This document shows, piece after piece, positions 9,248 through 17,421 of a DNA stretch of 52,239 nucleotides (the first letter of the stretch is position 1; the number at the start of each line of letters is the position of its first letter). Both the position numbers and the translations under genes were made by a program. The DNA comes from UBA7985 sp965661545. Its GTDB lineage: Bacteria > Pseudomonadota > Alphaproteobacteria > UBA7985. The stretch lies in contig CBFIEF010000018.1 in the NCBI GenBank assembly GCA_965661545.1, forward strand, positions 1 through 52,239, read 5' to 3'. Below the pieces are notes generated by a model that searched no databases, had not been told where the DNA came from, and saw only the letters and a program-made list of their open reading frames with translations.

Positions 9248-10360
9248 ATGGTCGAAAGTAGAGCCGCCGTTGCTGTTCAAGCGGGCAAGCCACTAGAAGT
9301 CACCACCATTAATGTCGATGGACCACGCGAAGGCGAGGTCATGATCGAAATGAAGGCAACGGGTGTTTGTCATACCGATGCTTTCACGTTGTCTGGCGCT
9401 GATCCTGAGGGGATTTTTCCTGCCGTTTTGGGGCATGAGGGCGCTGGTGTCGTGGTGGACGTTGGTCCGGGTGTGAAGTCGCTGCAAAAAGGCGATCACG
9501 TCATTCCCCTCTACACCCCCGAATGCCGCGAGTGCGACTACTGCACATCCGGCAAGACAAACCTGTGTCAGTCCATTCGGGAGACGCAAGGCCAAGGCTT
9601 GATGCCTGATAAGTCTTCGCGCTTTTCTCTGGGGCAGGACAAGCTGTTTCACTACATGGGCACGTCGACGTTCTCGAACTATTCCGTGCTGCCAGAAATT
9701 GCCGTGGCAAAGGTTCGTGAAGACGCGCCGTTCGACAAGATTTGCTACATTGGCTGCGGCGTCACGACGGGTATTGGTGCTGTCATCAATACGGCCAAGG
9801 TGCAGCCCGGCGACAACGTGGTTGTCTTTGGCTTGGGCGGGATTGGCTTGAACGTCATTCAGGGCGCTCGCTTGGCGGGCGCAAATATGATTGTCGGCGT
9901 GGACCTGAACCCAGCCCGGAAAGACATCGCTGAGAAATTTGGCATGACGCACTTCGTCAATCCAACCGAAGTCGAAGGCGACTTGGTTCCCTACATCGTT
10001 AGCCTGACCAAGGGCGGCGCGGATTACTCATTTGAGTGTATCGGGAACGTGCAAGTGATGCGCGATGCGCTGGAATGCTGTCACAAGGGTTGGGGCACAT
10101 CGATTATCATTGGCGTTGCACCCGCAGGCGCTGAGATTTCCACGCGTCCTTTCCAACTGGTCACAGGTCGTAACTGGCGCGGTACCGCATTTGGTGGGGC
10201 CAAGGGCCGGACCGATGTTCCGAAGATCGTGGATTGGTACATGGAAGGCAAAATCAACATCGATGACCTGATCACGCACAAGATGCCACTGGACCAGATC
10301 AACGACGCCTTTGACCTGATGCACGAAGGCAAATCCATCCGCTCCGTCATTGAGTTCTGA
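9248..10360 (+). CDS. frmA: S-(hydroxymethyl)glutathione dehydrogenase / class III alcohol dehydrogenase
   Basis: Oxidises the formaldehyde-glutathione adduct to S-formylglutathione with NAD+, a cytosolic detoxification step. Zinc ligands are visible: Cys41 in CHTDAF and His63 in GHEGAG for the catalytic site, and four cysteines in PECRECDYC...NLC (93, 96, 99, 107) for the structural zinc. The nucleotide fold is VVVFGLGGIGLNVIQGA. The 370-residue length is standard. The start ATG has AGGGGAG upstream. The partner hydrolase begins nine bases downstream, which fixes the pathway. No gfa-type formaldehyde-activating gene is next to it. Confidence 0.96.
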   Translation: MVESRAAVAVQAGKPLEVTTINVDGPREGEVMIEMKATGVCHTDAFTLSGADPEGIFPAVLGHEGAGVVVDVGPGVKSLQKGDHVIPLYTPECRECDYCTSGKTNLCQSIRETQGQGLMPDKSSRFSLGQDKLFHYMGTSTFSNYSVLPEIAVAKVREDAPFDKICYIGCGVTTGIGAVINTAKVQPGDNVVVFGLGGIGLNVIQGARLAGANMIVGVDLNPARKDIAEKFGMTHFVNPTEVEGDLVPYIVSLTKGGADYSFECIGNVQVMRDALECCHKGWGTSIIIGVAPAGAEISTRPFQLVTGRNWRGTAFGGAKGRTDVPKIVDWYMEGKINIDDLITHKMPLDQINDAFDLMHEGKSIRSVIEF

Positions 10361-10368
10361 GACCAAGC

Positions 10369-11214
10369 ATGAAGATTGTAAGCGAATGCCGCTGCTTTGG
10401 TGGCCGCCAACTCACGCTGGAGCACGAAAGTGCGGCGACGGGCACGACCATGCGAGTGGCTGTGTTCCTGCCGCCCAAGGCTGACAGTCTCGGCGCTGGA
10501 GAAACCTTGGCTGGGCTGGTTTTCCTGTCTGGTCTGACGTGTACGGAAGAAAACGTCACCATCAAATCGGGTGTGCAGCGCTATGCAGCCGAGGCTGGCT
10601 TGGCGTTCATCGCTCCCGATACGTCCCCGCGTGGTGAAGGTGTCGCCAATGATGAGCGCTACAACATGGGTCAGGGCGCAGGCTTTTACGTCGATGCAAC
10701 CCAAGCGCCTTGGGCACCGCATTTCCAGATGGAAAGCTACATCACCAAAGACCTGATTGATGCTGTCACAACGGCCTTGCCGATCGACCGGGAGCGCTTG
10801 GGCGTTTCAGGACACTCGATGGGTGGCCACGGCGCGCTGACCTTGGCGTTGCGGCATCCGGGGCTGTTCAAGTCGCTGTCTGCCTTTGCGCCCATCGCGG
10901 CGCCGATGGAGGTGGAGTGGGGTCAAGTTTGCTTGGGCGGCTATCTGGGCGATGACCAAAGCCTGTGGGAAGCCCACGACGCCAGCCGAATGTTCGCCAA
11001 GCAGACCTTTCCCGGTCCGGTGTTGGTGGATCAGGGCGAGGATGATCCTTGGCTTGAATCCGGCTTGCGCCCTGAACGACTGGAAGCCGCGTTCAAAGCG
11101 TCGGGCCAACAGGGGGAAATTCGGCGGCATGTGGGGTACGACCACTCGTATTTCTTCGTCGGCAGCTTCTTTGACGACCACATACGCCACCACGCACGAG
11201 AGCTTGGCGCGTAA
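10369..11214 (+). CDS. fghA: S-formylglutathione hydrolase
   Basis: Serine hydrolase of the esterase D family that splits S-formylglutathione into formate and glutathione, completing formaldehyde oxidation started by the preceding dehydrogenase. The 281-residue protein shows the nucleophile elbow GHSMGGHGAL with Ser near residue 150, the acid in DQGEDDPWL and the base in YDHSYFF. The N-terminal LVFLSGLTCTEENV is a family signature for the oxyanion region. It is nine bases after the dehydrogenase and is followed by a clear terminator, so the two form a two-gene operon. Confidence 0.95.
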   Translation: MKIVSECRCFGGRQLTLEHESAATGTTMRVAVFLPPKADSLGAGETLAGLVFLSGLTCTEENVTIKSGVQRYAAEAGLAFIAPDTSPRGEGVANDERYNMGQGAGFYVDATQAPWAPHFQMESYITKDLIDAVTTALPIDRERLGVSGHSMGGHGALTLALRHPGLFKSLSAFAPIAAPMEVEWGQVCLGGYLGDDQSLWEAHDASRMFAKQTFPGPVLVDQGEDDPWLESGLRPERLEAAFKASGQQGEIRRHVGYDHSYFFVGSFFDDHIRHHARELGA

Positions 11215-11224
11215 TTCAATACCG

Positions 11225-11257
11225 GAGGGCCAGTCGAGACGATTTGGCCCTCTTTTT
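11225..11257 (+). terminator. Rho-independent terminator after fghA
   Basis: An eight-base stem GAGGGCCA (11225-11232) and TGGCCCTC (11245-11252) with a 12-base loop is followed directly by five T residues. It lies 11 bases after the fghA stop codon and ends the formaldehyde operon. Confidence 0.85.
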
Positions 11258-11305
11258 GCTCCTTGGTACTTGAGCCTTCGGCGCGCGACAAACAGCTTGC
11301 GGGAT

Positions 11306-12148
11306 ATGCAAATCAGGCGTCCAGACCCTTCAGAACCAAAGACCCTCAAGCGCCCGATCACGGGCGTTCTTGGACGGCTTACGCTCGGCTTTGTGTTGGC
11401 TTTGACGCTATCGCAAGTTTCGACAGCGCAACCAAGAACAGCCGAGGCCGCACCGCTTGGGGCGCTGGCTTCAGGCGTCGATCACGTTTTCATCAACGGC
11501 ACACGGGCCTTACCCGGCGCGCAGATTTTTGTGGGTGACGAAGTCACAACCGATGCGTCGGGCCGGGCACGTTTGACGTTTCTTGAGGCTTCTACCCTAT
11601 ATCTTGCGGGCAACTCCGGGGTGCTGTTGGTTCAACTTGCGCCAGCCACAGCAGACCGTGATGAGGTGTTGATTCTGGATGTTGCGCGGGGCGTCGGGCG
11701 CATGGTGTCGGGGCAGGATGAGACTGTTTTGGTCCGAGGCGGTGGCGGCGGGGCTTTCATCGAGAATGGAACGCTCGATATGGTATCCAGTAACGGTCGG
11801 CTGGTGACGGTCATGCGGCAAGGGCGAGCCCTGTGTCGGGCGGTAAACGGTGCCGTGTTGACCATGACGGACAAGCAGCGAGCCTGTATTTTGGCACCGG
11901 GAAGCGTTCGCCCGAGCATGCTTTCTGCAGCGATGAAGCGGGTCATCGACGAGCGTTTGAGCATTCCGCCTTCAACGCGTGCGCTCAGCCAAGCCGCGAC
12001 TGACGCCCCCGCCAGCTACTACGCTGTGAATGAGCTAACCGGTCAGGGGCTTGAAGATACAGTGCTTATTCCGATTATTGAGCCTTTGCCCGGCGAAGGA
12101 CAAACGCAGTCACAGTTGCTGGAACAATTGAAGACCGAGGACGGCTAG
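11306..12148 (+). CDS. FecR-domain protein, secreted or membrane-anchored
   Basis: The 280-residue product starts with a basic stretch and a hydrophobic segment (GFVLALTLSQVSTAQ, about residues 23-37) that reads as a signal peptide or anchor. After it comes a FecR-type beta domain with the usual phrases GALASGVDHVFINGTRAL, GDEVTTDASGRARLTF and VARGVGRMVSG. The C-terminal 80 residues are not recognised. FecR domains normally sit in periplasmic anti-sigma regulators of iron uptake, but no sigma factor or TonB receptor gene is adjacent here, so the role is open. The frame stays open upstream into fghA; ATG 11306 is chosen because it follows the terminator, though no good Shine-Dalgarno sequence is visible. 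Confidence 0.7.
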   Translation: MQIRRPDPSEPKTLKRPITGVLGRLTLGFVLALTLSQVSTAQPRTAEAAPLGALASGVDHVFINGTRALPGAQIFVGDEVTTDASGRARLTFLEASTLYLAGNSGVLLVQLAPATADRDEVLILDVARGVGRMVSGQDETVLVRGGGGGAFIENGTLDMVSSNGRLVTVMRQGRALCRAVNGAVLTMTDKQRACILAPGSVRPSMLSAAMKRVIDERLSIPPSTRALSQAATDAPASYYAVNELTGQGLEDTVLIPIIEPLPGEGQTQSQLLEQLKTEDG

Positions 12149-12241
12149 AGACGGGAACTCAGGCCTAGAAAGGCTCGACAAGATCGACGCCTGCGCCCAC
12201 AACGGGGTGCAATCTGATCAATTCTTACGCAAGGATCGAGT

Positions 12242-12967
12242 GTGTCCGAAGGTCCGTTTCACGTTGTTATCTGCCCCGGCGCTTGGTGCCCGGCTGCGCA
12301 ATGGGCGGGTTTCGGTGAGCGCTTGAACCACTCTTCGCCGGACGTGCTTGGCGTTACGGTGGCGCAATGGCCGACCACCGGCGCAGGTCTTTCGGCGCAC
12401 CGGGATGCGGTGTTGAATGCGGTCCCGGACGGCGATTGTCCGATTGTGCTGCTGGGGCATTCCTTTGGGACATTCCCGATGCTGGAAGCAGGGTGGGGCT
12501 TGGGCCAACGTGTGCTTGGAGTGATTTGTGTCGATGGGTTCTTGCCTGAGCACGGCTTGACCGCCTTCTCCCAATCCAAAGGCAGCCGAGGGCCGGAGAT
12601 CATGCGTGCCAAGGCCATTGAAGGCGTTGTAACGCCACCAGATCCTGCGATTTGGGGCCTGAGAGGCGCAGATGCCGCCGACTTAGCAGCGAACCTGCAA
12701 CCTCATAGCTTGAGCAGCCTAGAGGATGCGATCTGCGCGGAAGCAGCGGCGCTGCTGGATGCCTTGCCGCGCAAGGCTTACATCGGGGCCTCAAGCCATC
12801 AAGGGGCGAGCAATCCGTTTAAGCGCGCCTTTGATGGGCTGGAAGGGCGCAAAGACTGGTTCAGCGTTCAAATCCAAAGCGGCCATCTGTTGCAGGTCGA
12901 GCGACCAGATGCGCTGGCCTATTGGTGCGCACAGTTTCTGCGGATGACGGCTGGTAAGGGCTTTTAA
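12242..12967 (+). CDS. Alpha/beta hydrolase family protein
   Basis: Probable cytosolic serine hydrolase of unknown substrate, 241 residues, starting at GTG 12242 after AAGGATCGA. An oxyanion region VVICPGAWCPAAQW is followed by the nucleophile motif GHSFG with Ser near residue 74 and a C-terminal base in SGHLLQVERPD. This resembles the AB_hydrolase_6/salicylate-esterase-like group, but the exact substrate cannot be read from the sequence. It stands alone between the FecR-domain gene (93-base gap) and a sulfhydrylase-type gene (111-base gap). Confidence 0.75.
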   Translation: MSEGPFHVVICPGAWCPAAQWAGFGERLNHSSPDVLGVTVAQWPTTGAGLSAHRDAVLNAVPDGDCPIVLLGHSFGTFPMLEAGWGLGQRVLGVICVDGFLPEHGLTAFSQSKGSRGPEIMRAKAIEGVVTPPDPAIWGLRGADAADLAANLQPHSLSSLEDAICAEAAALLDALPRKAYIGASSHQGASNPFKRAFDGLEGRKDWFSVQIQSGHLLQVERPDALAYWCAQFLRMTAGKGF

Positions 12968-13078
12968 GCGGATCTGTCCGCCGTGGTTCCCTGCGGAGGA
13001 TGCGCTTGCAGTCCCCCAAGGGCAGAGGTTAGTGATAAGCCAACATTCGAATAGCCCTCACAGAACGGACGGTTCTCC

Positions 13079-14371
13079 ATGGTTGAAGCTTCTTCCTTGC
13101 GCCCAGAAACATTGGCGCTGCACGCTGGTCAAACACCAGACCCGCGCAACGGCGCGCAAGCGGTGCCGATTTATCAGACCAATGCTTATGTCTATGATGA
13201 CACAGAGCACGCGGCCTCACTGAATAATCTGGAGACCGGCGGCTATATCTACTCCCGCATCGGCAACCCGACTGTTTCTGCCGCCGAAGAGCGGATTGCG
13301 GCGCTGGAAGGCGGCGTTGGGGCGCTGGGTTTATCATCGGGGCATGCGGCGGTGTTCTTGACCATCGCGACCTTGCTGTCGGCGGGGGATCATATCGTAG
13401 CGACTAAGGCGCTGTACGGTGGTTCAATCAACCTGATGAAGCTGACGCTGCCGCGCTTTGGCATCACCACGACCTTTGTCGATGGTTCTGACCTTGAGGC
13501 GATCAGGGCGGCGGTGCAGCCGAATACAAAGATGATCTACGGCGAAGTCATCGGCAATCCGGGGCTGGATGTTCTAGATATCGCGGGCGCGTCTGCGATT
13601 GCGCAAGAAGCAGGTGTGCCACTGGTGATCGACAGCACCTTTACCCCGCCCACGCACTACCGCCCGTTTGAGGATGGCGCGAACATCGTGGTGCATTCGG
13701 CGACTAAGTGGATCGGCGGGCATGGCGTGACCATGGGCGGCTTTATTGTCGATGGCGGTAACTTCGATTGGGCCGCGTCCGACAAGTTCCCCACGATGAC
13801 AGAGCCCTATGCTGGCTATCCGGGCATGACCTACGCTGAGCATTTTGGTCAGGCGGCGTTCATTGCACGCGCGCGGACTGAGGGCCTCCGCGATTTCGGG
13901 ACCGTTCTGGCACCGCAAAGCGCGTTTTACCTGATCCAAGGGATGGAAACCCTGAGCCTTCGTATGGAGCGGCACTTGCAGAACGCCAAGACGGTGCTCG
14001 AGTTCCTCTCTAATCACGAAGCTGTGGCATGGGTCCGTCACCCGGACTTGCCCGACCACCCAAACCACGCGGTTGCACAGCGCCAGCTGCCCAAAGGCAC
14101 GACCTCGATGATCGTCTTCGGCGTTAAGGGCGGCTTTGATGCAGGGCGGAAGCTGATTAACAGCGTGAAGCTCGCCAGCCACGTTTCGAACGTTGGTGAT
14201 GCGAAGACCTTGCTGGTGCACCCGGCCTCGACCACGCACATGCAGCTTGGGCCAGAGCAGCGGAAGCTGGCCGGTGTGCCGGATGACTTGATCCGCCTGT
14301 CGGTTGGAATCGAGCACGTTGACGACATCATCGATGACCTGCGGGCCAGCTTGCGCGCCAGCCAGCGCTAG
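13079..14371 (+). CDS. metY: O-acetylhomoserine aminocarboxypropyltransferase (sulfhydrylase) family
   Basis: PLP enzyme of the Cys/Met metabolism family that makes homocysteine (or methionine) from O-acetylhomoserine and sulfide (or methanethiol). The 430-residue length suits MetY rather than the shorter cystathionine synthases (about 390). Motifs: ETLALHAGQ and YVYDDTEHAASLN at the N-terminus, YSRIGNPT, the PLP lysine in HSATKWIGGHG at residue 210, and LLVHPASTTHMQL near the C-terminus. The gene ends 14 bases before another alpha/beta hydrolase gene and is probably co-transcribed with it. The leader was inspected for a SAM riboswitch without a convincing match. Confidence 0.88.
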   Translation: MVEASSLRPETLALHAGQTPDPRNGAQAVPIYQTNAYVYDDTEHAASLNNLETGGYIYSRIGNPTVSAAEERIAALEGGVGALGLSSGHAAVFLTIATLLSAGDHIVATKALYGGSINLMKLTLPRFGITTTFVDGSDLEAIRAAVQPNTKMIYGEVIGNPGLDVLDIAGASAIAQEAGVPLVIDSTFTPPTHYRPFEDGANIVVHSATKWIGGHGVTMGGFIVDGGNFDWAASDKFPTMTEPYAGYPGMTYAEHFGQAAFIARARTEGLRDFGTVLAPQSAFYLIQGMETLSLRMERHLQNAKTVLEFLSNHEAVAWVRHPDLPDHPNHAVAQRQLPKGTTSMIVFGVKGGFDAGRKLINSVKLASHVSNVGDAKTLLVHPASTTHMQLGPEQRKLAGVPDDLIRLSVGIEHVDDIIDDLRASLRASQR

Positions 14372-14385
14372 AAGGGAAGACGAGC

Positions 14386-15195
14386 ATGAATTCCGTTACA
14401 GTTCGCGGCGCACAGGCGCTGTTCTTTGATGCAGGTCAACCGGCGAAGGAAGGTCAGCCGAACATCGTGTTTGTCCACGGTTCGGGTTGCGACCACTCAG
14501 TCTGGGCACTGCAGTCCCGTTACTTCGCGTTTCACGGCTGGAACCTGTTTGCGGTGAATCTGCCCGGTCATGGTGTGGGCAAAAAGGTCTCTGAAGGGCC
14601 AGCGCTTGAGTCCGTTGAGGACATGGGCGAATGGCTCATCGAGTTCCTTGATGCTGTGGGCGTGCAAACCTGCACCCTGGTGGGGCATTCGATGGGCTCG
14701 CTGGTGGCGTTGGATTTGGCGTCGAAGTATGCCGACCGCATTGATCATCTGATCCTGATGGGCGCAACGTCGAAAATGCCGGTTCACCCCGAGCTGCTGC
14801 GCGCGGCGGATGCACGCGAGGAAAAATCAGTAGATCTGATGATGGATTGGGGCCATGGCCCCGCCGGTCATTGGGGCGGCAACATTAATGCCGGCTCTTG
14901 GCCCAAGGCCGGTGCGAAGCAAATGGTGATGCCACGCGTAGAAGACGGTATCCTTGGCATCGATATGGCAGCCTGCAACGCTTATGAGGGCGGCGAGGCA
15001 GCTTTGGCGGGGCTGAAAAGCCGGACGACGGTGATCGCGGCACAGCGGGATAAGATGACCCCGGCAAAGAATGGCAAGGCGATTGCTGAGGCGGCAGAGG
15101 GCGGTCGTTACATCCTGCTACCCGAGATTGGCCACTTCATGTTGGGCGAAGCGCCGAACGACTCACTGAGTGCGCTCAAAACAGCGGTTGGCTGA
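14386..15195 (+). CDS. Alpha/beta hydrolase family protein
   Basis: A 269-residue hydrolase of the classic alpha/beta fold. The oxyanion motif VHGSGCDHSVW lies near residues 27-37, the nucleophile elbow is GHSMGSL with Ser102, and the base lies in LPEIGHFMLGE near the C-terminus. A cap region of about 60 residues lies between them. The substrate is unknown; esterase, lactonase or thioester roles are all possible. It is 14 bases after the metY-type gene with AAGGGAAGA as ribosome-binding site, so it is likely translated from the same message, but no functional link is evident. Confidence 0.8.
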   Translation: MNSVTVRGAQALFFDAGQPAKEGQPNIVFVHGSGCDHSVWALQSRYFAFHGWNLFAVNLPGHGVGKKVSEGPALESVEDMGEWLIEFLDAVGVQTCTLVGHSMGSLVALDLASKYADRIDHLILMGATSKMPVHPELLRAADAREEKSVDLMMDWGHGPAGHWGGNINAGSWPKAGAKQMVMPRVEDGILGIDMAACNAYEGGEAALAGLKSRTTVIAAQRDKMTPAKNGKAIAEAAEGGRYILLPEIGHFMLGEAPNDSLSALKTAVG

Positions 15196-15245
15196 CCTAA
15201 CCAAAGCCGACAAACCCCTGACAATGTAGGCCCCCTTTCTTGACT

Positions 15246-15293
15246 CCTCCCAGCTTTAACCCTCCTTGTACGAGAGAGGATTAATCTGGGAGG
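15246..15293 (+). promoter_or_regulatory. 5'-leader hairpin that includes the ribosome-binding site
   Basis: CCTCCCAG (15246-15253) is the exact complement of CTGGGAGG (15286-15293), which contains the Shine-Dalgarno sequence of the gene starting at 15299. Inside it a second set of pairs, TTAA and CCTC against GAGG and TTAA, continues the stem with one mismatch, leaving an 11-base loop. If transcribed, this would close the ribosome-binding site. The same inverted repeat could instead be a protein operator at DNA level. Confidence 0.55.
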
Positions 15294-15298
15294 AAACC

Positions 15299-17404
15299 AT
15301 GACGGCTGACAACCCTGTTCGCTGGGAAGCGGACGGCGATGTACTTGTGATCACCATTGACAACCCACCTGTAAACGCCCTGCGTTTGGGTGTGCGAGCC
15401 GGCATTATTGCTGCGGTTGATGCGTTGGAGGCTGACGGAGCCCTGGTTGCCGCGATTATTACCGGCGAAGGCCGGGCATTCATCGCCGGCGCAGACATCA
15501 CCGAATTCGGCAAGCCGCCAATGCGGCCAGACCTCAACGATGCAATCTACAAACTTGAGCGTTCCTCGAAGCCAATTGTTGCTGCGATCAACGGGGTTGC
15601 GCTGGGTGGTGGATTGGAAGTCACCTTGGGCTGTCATGGCCGTATCGCGCACCCGAAAGCGCGGGTTGGGATTCCGGAAGTTCACTTGGGCGTCCTGCCG
15701 GGCGCAGGCGGCACTCAACGCTTGCCCCGCATCGCTGGCGTTGAAGCCACTTTGGACATGGCCACCACGGGCAAGCACGTTCCAGCGCCTAAAGCACTTG
15801 GTCTGGGCATTGTTGACGCGGTCGATGAAGATTGCGTTGGCGCGGCGAAGGCCAAAGCGCGCGAGCTGGCGGCTGCTGGCTCATGGCCCGTGATTGCCAA
15901 CATGCCAAAACCGGTTGTCGCGGATGGTTTCTTTGACGCTGCACGCGCTCAGATCGAGAAAAAGGCCCGGGGCCAGATGTCACCGATCCTGTGCCTCGAC
16001 GCGATAAAAGCCGCAACAGAATTGTCGTTTGCTGAAGGCATGGACAAGGAACGCGAATTGTTCGTCGAAGGGCTCAGCAGCGACCAGTCGCGCGGCCTGA
16101 TCCATGCGTTCTTTGGTGAGCGCGAAGTGGCGAAGATTCCCGGTCTCGACCCAGAAGCGCAGCCGCGTGAGGTCAAGACCGCTGCAATCATCGGTGCGGG
16201 TACAATGGGCGGCGGCATTGCCATGTGCTTTGCCAATGCGGGCATTCCGGTGATGGTGCTGGAGCAAACGCAGGAAGCGCTGGACAAGGGCTTGGGCGTT
16301 TGCCGCAAGAACTATGAGAATACGGCCAAAAAAGGCCGTTTGACGATGGATCAGGTAGAGCAGCGCATGGCGCTATTCACCGGAACCACGGACATCAACG
16401 ACCTCGCTGACGTTGATATTGTGATCGAAGCGGTGTTCGAGAACATGGACGTGAAGAAGGATATCTTCACCAAGCTCGATGCGGTCTGCAAAGCGGGCTG
16501 CGTTCTCGCAACCAACACCTCGACCTTGGACATCAACCAGATCGCCAGCGTGACCGAGCGTCCGCAAGACGTGATCGGCATGCACTTCTTCTCCCCTGCG
16601 AACGTCATGCGTTTGCTGGAGAACGTGCGCGGTGATGCGACGGCTGACGACGTGATCCTGACCGCCATGAACATGGGCAAGCGTCTGGGCAAAGTGTCGG
16701 TGCTGGTTGGTGTCTGTGATGGCTTTGTCGGCAACCGCATTCTGCATGAATACATCCGCTGGGCGTCGATCCTGCTCGAAGACGGCTGCTTGCCAGAGCA
16801 GATCGACAAGGTATGGACGGACTTTGGCATGCCGATGGGTCCGTTTGCCATGTCTGACCTCGCTGGTCTGGACGTTGGTTACCGTATCCGGAAGGAACAG
16901 GAAGCCACACGTTCATCAAACGTGCGCTACGTCCATATTGCGGACAAGGTGGTTGAGATGGGTCGCTTGGGTCAGAAGACAGGCGGCGGATTCTTTGACT
17001 ATATCGACGGCTCTCGTGTGCCGGTCCCCAATGCTGACGTGACGGCGCTGGTCCTGGCGGAAAGCGAGCGCAAAGGAATTGAACGGCGGGAATACTCGGA
17101 TGAAGAGATCCTGAACGCACTGACCGATTTGATGACCAACGAAGGGGCAAAAGTCCTCGAAGAAGGCATCGCTATGCGTCCGGTCGACGTCGATATTACC
17201 TACATCTTTGGTTACGGCTACCCGGCCTACCGCGGCGGTCCAATGCACCGCGCAGACGCAGTCGGGTTGGCTGAATCGTTGGCGCGAATCAAGGCGCGCT
17301 ATGAGGAAACAGGCGATCATTCCTGGAAACCTTCGGCTCTGCTTGAGCAGCTGGTGGCTGAGGGTAAGACGTTCGCTGAGTGGAGTAAGGCCCGCGCGGC
17401 CTAA
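15299..17404 (+). CDS. Enoyl-CoA hydratase/3-hydroxyacyl-CoA dehydrogenase fusion (FadJ/PimF type)
   Basis: Bifunctional beta-oxidation enzyme: hydration of 2-enoyl-CoA, then NAD-dependent oxidation of the 3-hydroxyacyl-CoA. The crotonase domain covers about residues 1-190 with GRAFIAGADITEF (oxyanion), ALGGGLEVTLGCH and LGVLPGAGGTQRLPR. The dehydrogenase domain begins near 295 with GAGTMGGGIA, followed by FFSPANVMRLLE and GFVGNRI. The 701-residue length fits. Start ATG 15299 is chosen because GGGAGG lies six bases upstream; an earlier in-frame ATG at 15266 has no such site. It is the first gene of a pim-like operon with a thiolase and two acyl-CoA dehydrogenases. Confidence 0.93.
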   Translation: MTADNPVRWEADGDVLVITIDNPPVNALRLGVRAGIIAAVDALEADGALVAAIITGEGRAFIAGADITEFGKPPMRPDLNDAIYKLERSSKPIVAAINGVALGGGLEVTLGCHGRIAHPKARVGIPEVHLGVLPGAGGTQRLPRIAGVEATLDMATTGKHVPAPKALGLGIVDAVDEDCVGAAKAKARELAAAGSWPVIANMPKPVVADGFFDAARAQIEKKARGQMSPILCLDAIKAATELSFAEGMDKERELFVEGLSSDQSRGLIHAFFGEREVAKIPGLDPEAQPREVKTAAIIGAGTMGGGIAMCFANAGIPVMVLEQTQEALDKGLGVCRKNYENTAKKGRLTMDQVEQRMALFTGTTDINDLADVDIVIEAVFENMDVKKDIFTKLDAVCKAGCVLATNTSTLDINQIASVTERPQDVIGMHFFSPANVMRLLENVRGDATADDVILTAMNMGKRLGKVSVLVGVCDGFVGNRILHEYIRWASILLEDGCLPEQIDKVWTDFGMPMGPFAMSDLAGLDVGYRIRKEQEATRSSNVRYVHIADKVVEMGRLGQKTGGGFFDYIDGSRVPVPNADVTALVLAESERKGIERREYSDEEILNALTDLMTNEGAKVLEEGIAMRPVDVDITYIFGYGYPAYRGGPMHRADAVGLAESLARIKARYEETGDHSWKPSALLEQLVAEGKTFAEWSKARAA

Positions 17405-17421
17405 GAGGAGGAGAAAAGTTC

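Noticed and set aside
10886..11305. N-terminal extension of the FecR-domain gene into fghA
   Set aside because: It would overlap fghA and the terminator and has Arg/Trp-rich shadow composition.
12968..13078. Possible SAM-II/SAM-V riboswitch before the metY-type gene (contains GCTTGCAG)
   Set aside because: The short conserved-looking core is present but the partner bases for the P1 stem and the A-rich and GCTAAA elements are missing. A covariance-model search would decide.
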